A stretch of DNA of 64,000 bases, from contig JANCRA010000114.1 of the NCBI GenBank assembly GCA_024362935.1, positions 248,001 through 312,000 of the forward strand, read 5' to 3'. Positions 57,611 through 64,000 of this stretch are shown one piece after another (position 1 is the first letter of the stretch; each line of letters opens with the position of its first letter). A model generated the notes under the pieces. It had not been told where the DNA came from, did not search any database, and worked only from the letters and a program-made list of their open reading frames with translations. A program made the translations under genes and the position numbers. Origin of the DNA: Setophaga petechia. Its lineage: Eukaryota > Chordata > Aves > Passeriformes > Parulidae.

Positions 57611-59812
57611 CCTTCGGCACACAAAGACCAGCGGCCCCGCACCCGAGGGCACGGCCGAGCCCAACCCCAGGCCCAGCAAGCTGCGGGCAGAGGCTGCTGC
57701 CAGCACAGCGTCCTCTGACCTGGCTGCCAGCTCTGACTGGGAAACGGAGGAGGCTGACATGGCCCTGACGGAGGGCATGGCCACCACCAACACCATCACA
57801 CAGGGCATCCCAGAGACTGAGGCCATGCCCACGCTGACTGTGAGTCCTGGACCCACTCTGCAGTTTTAACAGAAGTGCTTTTATTCTCTGCAGCAGCCTG
57901 GGGCCAGGGCTGAAGGCCTCCCAGGATCACGCAGCCCCTCAAGCCATGTCTGCTGGGCCCCCTCAGCCCCATCACAGTGGGCTGGGAAGGCAAGAACTTT
58001 TTAGGGAAAGCTGGGCAAGCTGCTCCCTTGCACAGCACTCCAAGTCTTCCCCATGCCACCTCCAGGTGCAAGCCATGGTGAGTGACATGCTCCGGAGACT
58101 CACGTCCTGTGAGTCTGTGGATGCTGGGCTGCAAACGGCCATTGTCAGCCTCACTGAAGAACACCCGGCCCACGTTGTGATGAACCTCCTGCGCTGTGCC
58201 CCAACGTGTGAAAGGTACGGGGCACAAGTGCCTCGAGAGCTCAGTGCTCACTGGCCCGTAGGGCCCATCGCCCTGTACAGCCTGTCCGGCGGGGTCTGCC
58301 AGACAGGCAGGGAGCACCGGCACCCTCAGGCCCCTCTGTTTCCTGAGCCTGCTGCCATGCTCCCTCCCGGCCCCACACAGCTGCATGGGGCACGGTACTG
58401 ATGCACAGCTCTGGTCCCACAGAGCCGCCGTGCTGATGTGGAGAGCCATAGGCACCTCAGAAGTAGCCACGGAGGAGGTGCTTCCAGTGCTGCTCTCTGT
58501 GATAGAGGAACAGCCACCGTATGGCGGCTTCCTCTGCAGCAGGGACAACAAGGCCGTCCTTGCCCTGGCTGTGAGTTTCTGGAGCTGGCCTATGCTGGCC
58601 CTCCAGGTTGCCTTCTCAGAAGCTCTCCATGCTCTCCCCACTCTGCAGCTCCCTGCCTGGGCTGAAAGCTGGGCTAGGGGCAGCAGGCCGTGTGCTCTCC
58701 CTGCCTCTCCCCTCAGACCCTGCCTCATGGACACCTCGGCACTGAGTGCTGCCTCGGGGTGCTTTGTCTCTTGCAGGCAACTCTGGTGCTGTGGAGGATT
58801 GCAAGCATGCCCAAGTGGCACCACGCAATCCACTTTCATTCTCCCCACCTGTTCGTGCCTTTGCTCTTGCAAATTTTCACCACCACGGAGCAGAGGCCAG
58901 AGGACGTGGAGACCCAGCGCTTCTGGAGAGCGTGCCGGGAGGAACACGGCCTTCCCAGCGAGCCCAACAGGTGCCAGCCACCCTGTCCTTCCCGCGCCCT
59001 TGCGGCCAGGGCCTGTGCTCCCAGAGTGACCTGGCCTTGGCTCGGCACACAGGTTTGCAGTGCAGACCATGAAGGCTCTGCTCTCCCAACTGGGCTTTGG
59101 CAAGAACGTGCTGGCTCTGGAGCACAAGCAGCTCTGGGACACCCTGCTCTGTGCCGACAGCCAGCACTATGCAGCGGCTCTGCTGGCCAGGTGAGATCCC
59201 CTAGTCCCCACCGCCACCGCCAGCATTTGTGCCCCGTGCCCGGAGTGGCCCACACAGTCCCCGGGGATTGTAAGCAAGAGGGCCTCGTCACCGGGGGAGG
59301 GCCGAGCAGACTGCAAAGGGCTGGGAGAGGAGGATGCCCTGCAGCAGCCGCCTCCCAAGGGACCCATGTCCCCTTGCAGAGTGCTGGGGAAAGATGAAAC
59401 CTCTGTGACAGGTCTGCCTGCCCGGCTCAGAGCCTTGGTGCCTTTTTCCCCTGCCAGGGAGATGCGCTGTGGCTTGACCCCCTTGTGTCCCCACATGGCC
59501 TCGCACCTGCTCAGCCTGCTCATCGCGAAGCAGCCCCGCTGGCATCTGCCTGCCCTGGCCTTCTTTGTGGAGGTGAGCCTGATGGCCAGTGCTGCCTGGC
59601 TGAGCTGCCTCCCAGCTCTCTGGTCTCTGGTCTCTGGTAGTTGCAGCTGCCTGGGATGCTGCCCACGCCCGCTGCTGCTGCCTGGAGCTGGTCCTGCAGC
59701 GGCTCCGGGCTCCTGCCGGCCGGTTCCCCTGCCACTGCCCTGTGCCCTTCAGCTCCTGGAGTGTCTGGACCTGAGCAAACACGGTCCCAGTGCCCTGTTG
59801 GTGCTATCCCGG

Positions 59813-60355
59813 TGCCCTCGCAATAACTGTACAAGCACGAACGGAACGGTGCATTCCTTGTCAGCGTCTGAGAGGTTTTATTAGCGCATCAGGCTCAACA
59901 CATTGTTACAACAATGGAGACATAACAGATGCAACCATCTCGCTGAACCAAGAAGAATGCCAAAGAAACTTAACATTACAGCATATCATAAAGCCATTTC
60001 CATCTGCGTTTCAACCAATCACATAGAGAACAAGAACATTGACAATAATTCTGTCCAATAATATAAAGCATACGTAATTTTGCTAAGCGGCCTAGTTTCT
60101 GAAACAATAGCTTCTTCATAGAAGTCAAAGCACAAAAGTCTATTCAAAACTTCAACCTTCTAAAGATATACATTAAGAAAACTTGTTACCACTTAAGGCA
60201 GCACCTAACATAGGCCTATTGTTCTATTCTCAAACTTTCTCACGTTTGCATTACTAATATTTCTGCTGCTTTAGCATCTAACTATCTTACTGTCTGAGGC
60301 CTGCTTTCTTGAAACCTTTCTTTCTTAAAACCTTCTGGTTTTTAGGATTCCTACA
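59813..60355 (-). repeat. 3' LTR of beta-like ERV
   Basis: It is 543 bp, from TGTAGGAATCC to CGAGGGCA on the minus strand, with AATAAA at 59877-59882. The left flank TCCCGG (59807-59812) is the expected target copy. Confidence 0.85.
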
Positions 60356-60371
60356 ATTCCCCCTCCCTGCT
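60356..60371 (-). other. Polypurine tract of beta-like ERV
   Basis: AGCAGGGAGGGGGAAT on the minus strand, directly before the LTR. Confidence 0.8.
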
Positions 60372-60657
60372 GATACATATAGAGACCGTCATATTCGTGT
60401 CGTTGACTACTTGCGTTTCTTAGCCTTACTCTAATATTATTGCGTACTATTTGCTGAAGGTTTGCTCTTGCTGAAACTAAGCGTTGCTATATTACAGCAC
60501 AGCAACTTAATGCTGTGAGGGCCCAGTCAGTGAAAAAGTGAATGAATCATGTCCGATAATAGTTACGAGTCAATTTTCAAAAAATTCTTGTCGATTCCAG
60601 GGCCTTAACTCAAAACCTTCTTCCATTTTGATGCCTTCATCTGGCATCTCGATAAGA
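60372..60657 (-). other. 3' untranslated part of beta-like ERV
   Basis: This non-coding stretch lies between the env stop and the polypurine tract. No open frame or motif was seen. Confidence 0.5.
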
Positions 60658-61920
60658 TTATGAACACTCTCTATTTTTATTATCTAAATCTCTTTCTTGA
60701 ATGACAAAAATTTCTCGGACTGTTTTGTTCAGCATTTTCCGCACACAATGAAGTATGAAGGGAATCACTATCAATATTAATATTAAAACACCCAGGACAT
60801 AGAGACCTATCTTGCAAAGTTGCCTTAGCCAAGGTGCAAAGCTCCATTCTTGGAACAAATCATCCAACCAAGAACTACCATCTTCTTTAATTTGGGCAGT
60901 CAAATCTTTTAGTTTTTGTATGCTTTTGTGAATGGATTCATAGTGATCGGATAGGTTCATACAACACAACCCTTCAAGTTCTTCACAACCATGTCCTTGT
61001 GCCAGTAAAAGAAAATCAATTGCTGCTCTATTTTGAAGAGTAGCATGCCTAACACTATCAACATCAGTTAACATATCACTAATTGCAGAGGATGTGGCAT
61101 TAACTTGCTTACTCAGCCAACATCCGACCCGATCTAATTGTTTCAATGCTTCTGCTGAAGCCCATTGGGGTAAAAAAATACCTACTGAAACTCTTCTTGT
61201 GGATTTCCAAGGCATGAAATCACTTTGACAGTTTTCCTCATAATGAGAAACACCTCTCGTTCTTCTTTGTTTCTTTTTCACAACTGCTTTGGCAGATGGT
61301 GCGATGACAGTGAGCATCCCAATGCTACAAGGGCCACCTTTAAGGTGTGCTGGAATGCCTTGCCAAGCCCTGTCTCCCCAAATGAACCAATACCTTTTTG
61401 GTAATTGCCGTGGATATTGGTCAGCCTCAGAAAGCTCCTCCCAACTATTTGAAAAATTACACCAAAAACTCAAATTTCTGTATGCAAAATAATGAGGAGT
61501 AACATTATACTTTGGGGGATCACCTTTTCGCAAAGCACTAGCTATGAAAGTAAAGCAAAAGTCCATGGTTAAAGAACCAAGGATTTCTAATTCTTGGGGT
61601 TCAGAAGCTGCCCTAGGAAGTTTTTTGGCCCAAACATTCCAATTCAATGTAGGATTGTTTACCTTATCAATTTCACCTGATTTACCATTAGATTGTTTTT
61701 TGACTGAGGGCAACTCTTTTACTGGCACACCCACCAGACAGGTTGAGAAAGGTTTCTCTGGTTCCGTATTAGACAAACATATAGTATCTGAGCCGGCTGC
61801 CTTGGCTAAGGTCACCCAAACATTTGTCTTCGGTTGTTCCACAGGCAGATCTGCATGACAAAAAGCAATTAAAAACCATCAATACCAACACAGAAATTGC
61901 ATTTGCTCCATCTTTTTCAT
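60658..61920 (-). pseudogene. Beta-like ERV env, one stop in the signal peptide
   Basis: The start ATG 61920-61918 opens MKKMEQMQFL. UGA at 61881-61879 interrupts the hydrophobic signal peptide at codon 14. From there the frame is open for about 400 codons. The surface subunit has CLSNTEPEKPFSTC and GDRAWQGIPAHLKGGPC. A furin-like KKKQRRTR (near 61265) precedes a fusion-peptide stretch (VSVGIFLPQW). The transmembrane subunit has HGC then C-X6-CC (GHGCEELEGLCC), a helical ESIHKSIQKL segment, and an anchor (IGLYVLGVLILILIVIPF). Apart from the stop it looks complete, which suggests a young copy or recent constraint. Confidence 0.9.
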
Positions 61921-62146
61921 GAGCGAATTTTTGGCATAACTTTTATCAATTTTAAGATTTTGTTCTCAAAAAACTAAAACTTTAAACTTCTGCCAAAAGT
62001 CAGCTCTATTAAACAAACATTGGATATACAATTGATACAATTATAAATAACATTAACACAAAGTCAGAGTTTGCAGGTTCCGCCGATGCACAAAGAACGT
62101 CAGGCACAAGGAACGTCAGGCGTGACCCGGGATCCCTCCGCTCGGC

Positions 62147-63152
62147 TCACGTCTGCGTGCTTGCTTCCTCGGTTCTGGGCTCGCCAACACGTTCTGGGGT
62201 GTGATATGGTTTGACGTTTTTGGCAGGGACCCACTCAATTCCAGCACCTGTAGAGACAGAAGCATACCCTTTGCCCCATGTTATTAAGCGAAAAGGACCT
62301 TCAATTTGTCCAGACTCTGGGTTTCTAACTAGAACAGGCGGATTTTCTTTCAGTTTCGCCTGTGTATTATTTAAAAAATGCCTAAAGATTGGAGTATCAA
62401 GTTCTGCACTTGAACTGTTTAGAAAATTAAAAACATACAAAGCTTTGTTCAGCCTCATCTGAGGTGTGACCTCAGCTCCTCCTCTCTGTTGATTTAAAAT
62501 GTGTGTTAATGTTTGATGTGCTTTTTCAAGAATTGCTTGACTTGTGGGAGAGTGAGGAATACTAAAGATGCGATGAACACTTCATTCATTTAGAAACATG
62601 GATAATTTTTGAGATATATATGCGAGACTATTGTCAGTTTTTACTTCTTGGGGCACTCAATGAAGCAAAAGCTTGCAAAAAATGATAACAGGCATGATTG
62701 CCCGTTTCACCTGTGTGAAGGGAAGCAAAAATTGCACCAGAGAACGTGTCCACTGAGACATCAATATTTTTAAATTTACTAAAGGAAGGATATTTGGTGA
62801 TGTCTGTTTGCCATAACTGCAGACTTTGCAAACTTTGTGGGTTGACAGCTCCCATAGAAACAGGAGGTTGCACAAGCTGGCAGTCAGGGCAAGTACTGAT
62901 GATAGCTTTAGTTTGACTTTTAGAGATTTGAAACATTCGCATTATTGCTTGTGCATTTTGGTGAAAAAAGGCATGATTCAGTTTTGCTTGTTCAAAAATG
63001 TTTGGTAAAGTGTTTGCAATGACAATTGTCAGATTGTCCGCTCTCGCGTTTCCTTCCACTAAAAATCCAGGAAGTGAAGAATGAGCCCTGATGTGAGAAA
63101 TAAAATATGGATTAGTTCTATATTGCAAAGTTGTAAAAAGACATGAAAGCTA
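62147..63152 (-). pseudogene. Beta-like ERV integrase with RNase H end, broken
   Basis: The frame after UAG 63150-63152 holds the end of RNase H. The integrase zinc domain follows (HAFFH near 62970 and CPDC near 62890), then the start of the catalytic core with QTD near 62800. A frameshift near 62650 and a stop near 62585 follow; the second catalytic Asp and the Glu region lie in the shifted frame. The C-terminal domain (62458-62147) is open again with WGKGYASVSTGAG and WVPAKNVKPYH. Confidence 0.85.
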
Positions 63153-63554
63153 ACAATATAAAGTAGCATTACTAACATCTTTTAAAATTGACTCTTCTAT
63201 TTTCTTAACTACATTAGTAACATAAGCAGAATCTGTGATTAAATTAAAAGGTTGAGGGAAAAACTGAAAAGCTCGAACTACAGCAGCAAGCTCAACAATT
63301 TGAGGTGATCCTTCCACTATTTGAATGTCTGATTCCCAAGCATTAGTTTTTTGATTCAGCCAGGTTACAACTGATTTGTGACTTTGGCTAGAGTTATTAG
63401 TGAAGAGAGTCACTGCATTAAAAGGTTTTTGATTTAATTTAGGTTTTTCTCTGAAACTCAATTTTGTTTGCAATAGTTTGTGAGTTGGGTAGTGAACAGA
63501 ATAAATACTTGGGAAACTTAAGTGTGCATATTGTAAATCATTAGAATTTTGCAT
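63150..63554 (-). pseudogene. Beta-like ERV RNase H region
   Basis: A 134-codon open segment contains TLFTNNSS where T-D-G-S-S is usual, so the first catalytic Asp is Asn. It then has VELAAVVRAF (Glu) and LITDSAYV (Asp), and ends at in-frame UAG 63150-63152 before the last part of the domain. Confidence 0.8.
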
Positions 63555-64000
63555 TGCTTAATTAAGGTAATCTTTTCTCAATGGTAAATAGATAACTGAA
63601 AATTTTTGGCTTGCTAAAGTTAACTATCTTGTTCTGGCTTTAATTACAATTTGTGTTACCATTTTTAAAACTGTGGAAATGGTTTTTGGAAACTTGTAAG
63701 GAGGAAAAATCTACTCTATTATCAACAAAGGATCTGGCTCAGAAGGGTCTCATTGAAAAATGAGACCACAAAGTTGCATCTTTTCTCTTAAAACTGCAAA
63801 GAAAAAAGGTTTTTCTGAAACACAGCGATGAGCTTGTCACCTTTGAAGAGTTGATGTTGCAGCTTTGGGTCTTTGTTGTAGAAATGTCAAGTCTAGCTTT
63901 TTGGATTTCAGTCACAACACTAGCACGGGTTCGCTCTATCTCTGTTTGCGTTGAAGCTGCGATGAGCAAATCATCCATGTAGTGTAGAATCTTGGATCTT
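63555..64000 (-). pseudogene. Beta-like ERV reverse transcriptase, cut by window edge
   Basis: The minus-strand frame starting at 63978 reads MDDLLIAAS, the last part of a Y-M-D-D active site, followed by the thumb region, which decays in frame near 63780. The palm and fingers lie to the right of the window. Confidence 0.8.

Larger units (their letters stand above)
45201..59812 (+). repeat. Tandem duplication, unit B, split by an ERV and cut by another
   Basis: It matches unit A from 37555 to 42093 once the ERV at 47533-57606 and one TGCG copy are removed. The offset is 7,646 bp at the start, 7,641 after the satellite and 17,719 after the ERV. Identity stops sharply at 59812 at the LTR of the second ERV. 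Confidence 0.93.
46518..59812 (+). pseudogene. MROH-like gene copy B, disrupted by two ERV insertions
   Basis: Exons found: 46518-46635, 47336-47400, exon 3 split into 47513-47532 and 57611-57839, then 58066-58214, 58423-58570, 58777-58970, 59053-59190, 59458-59572, and the first 60 nt of exon 9 (59753-59812). The exon 3 pieces add to 249 nt, the copy A length, once one TGCG is discounted. Copy B has R-to-Q in exon 1 and at least four amino-acid changes in exon 3. Splice sites are otherwise kept. Two antisense ERVs inside coding exons should abolish a full-length product. A short N-terminal product ending in the LTR is conceivable. Confidence 0.9.
59813..64000 (-). mobile_element. Betaretrovirus-like ERV, 5' part beyond window
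   Basis: This provirus is antisense to MROH and starts inside exon 9 of copy B. Visible in sense order are the reverse transcriptase active-site region, RNase H, integrase, env, polypurine tract and 3' LTR. The integrase end, the C-X6-CC env and its relatives at 2.8-9.2 kb and 14.8-15.4 kb point to a betaretrovirus-like, ERV-K-type lineage. pol carries stops and a frameshift; env has one stop in its signal peptide. Confidence 0.92.

Overview
The window looks like songbird (passerine) nuclear DNA. The evidence is CR1 LINE fragments, several avian-type LTR families, an avian-type OR14-like olfactory receptor, (GGGAT)n satellite-like runs and a compact maestro HEAT-like (MROH) gene. Most identifications rest on motif and family recognition; splice sites, terminal repeats and target-site duplications were read directly from the sequence. 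The density of endogenous retroviruses (ERVs) would suit a W chromosome or another repeat-rich block, but nothing here proves that.

Layout. 1-737 is the 5' part of an olfactory receptor on the minus strand, cut by the window edge. 2.4-9.2 kb is a graveyard of betaretrovirus-like ERVs in both orientations: a minus-strand dUTPase/protease/env relic, an ERVL-like LTR, a stray integrase end, and a plus-strand, heavily deleted provirus with a tRNA-Lys-type primer site. 9.2-16 kb holds decayed minisatellites, an LTR-like segment and a 3'-half ERV flanked by an unusual 34-bp direct repeat. 16.4-18.0 kb carries two LTRs, one a solo LTR with a perfect 4-bp target duplication. 18.2-18.8 kb is a CpG-rich island with four ZNF143/THAP11-like sites next to a short telomeric repeat. 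18.8-37.5 kb is mostly AT-rich and gene-poor, with further LTRs (one solo LTR with a 5-bp duplication), two CR1 fragments and a GGGAT array.

37.5-59.8 kb is the core. A 7,646-bp unit carrying a complete MROH-like gene is duplicated head to tail. Copy A (coding 38872-44193) has 15 exons that join into an uninterrupted 709-codon frame ending at a stop and followed by AATAAA. Copy B is broken twice. A full-length, young-looking gammaretrovirus-like ERV (47533-57606) sits inside its exon 3 with a 4-bp TGCG duplication and two 836-bp LTRs that differ at about 3 sites. A betaretrovirus-like ERV (59813 to beyond the right edge) sits inside its exon 9. Both are antisense to the gene.

The ERV in exon 3 is the most informative object. 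It has a tRNA-Gly-type primer site, gag and pol in one frame separated by UAA, and an extra intact 162-codon cysteine-rich frame between pol and env that simple gammaretroviruses lack. Its env has a coiled-coil stretch in the surface subunit and a C-X7-CC motif in the transmembrane subunit. gag, pol and env each carry inactivating changes, so this copy cannot encode a complete virus.
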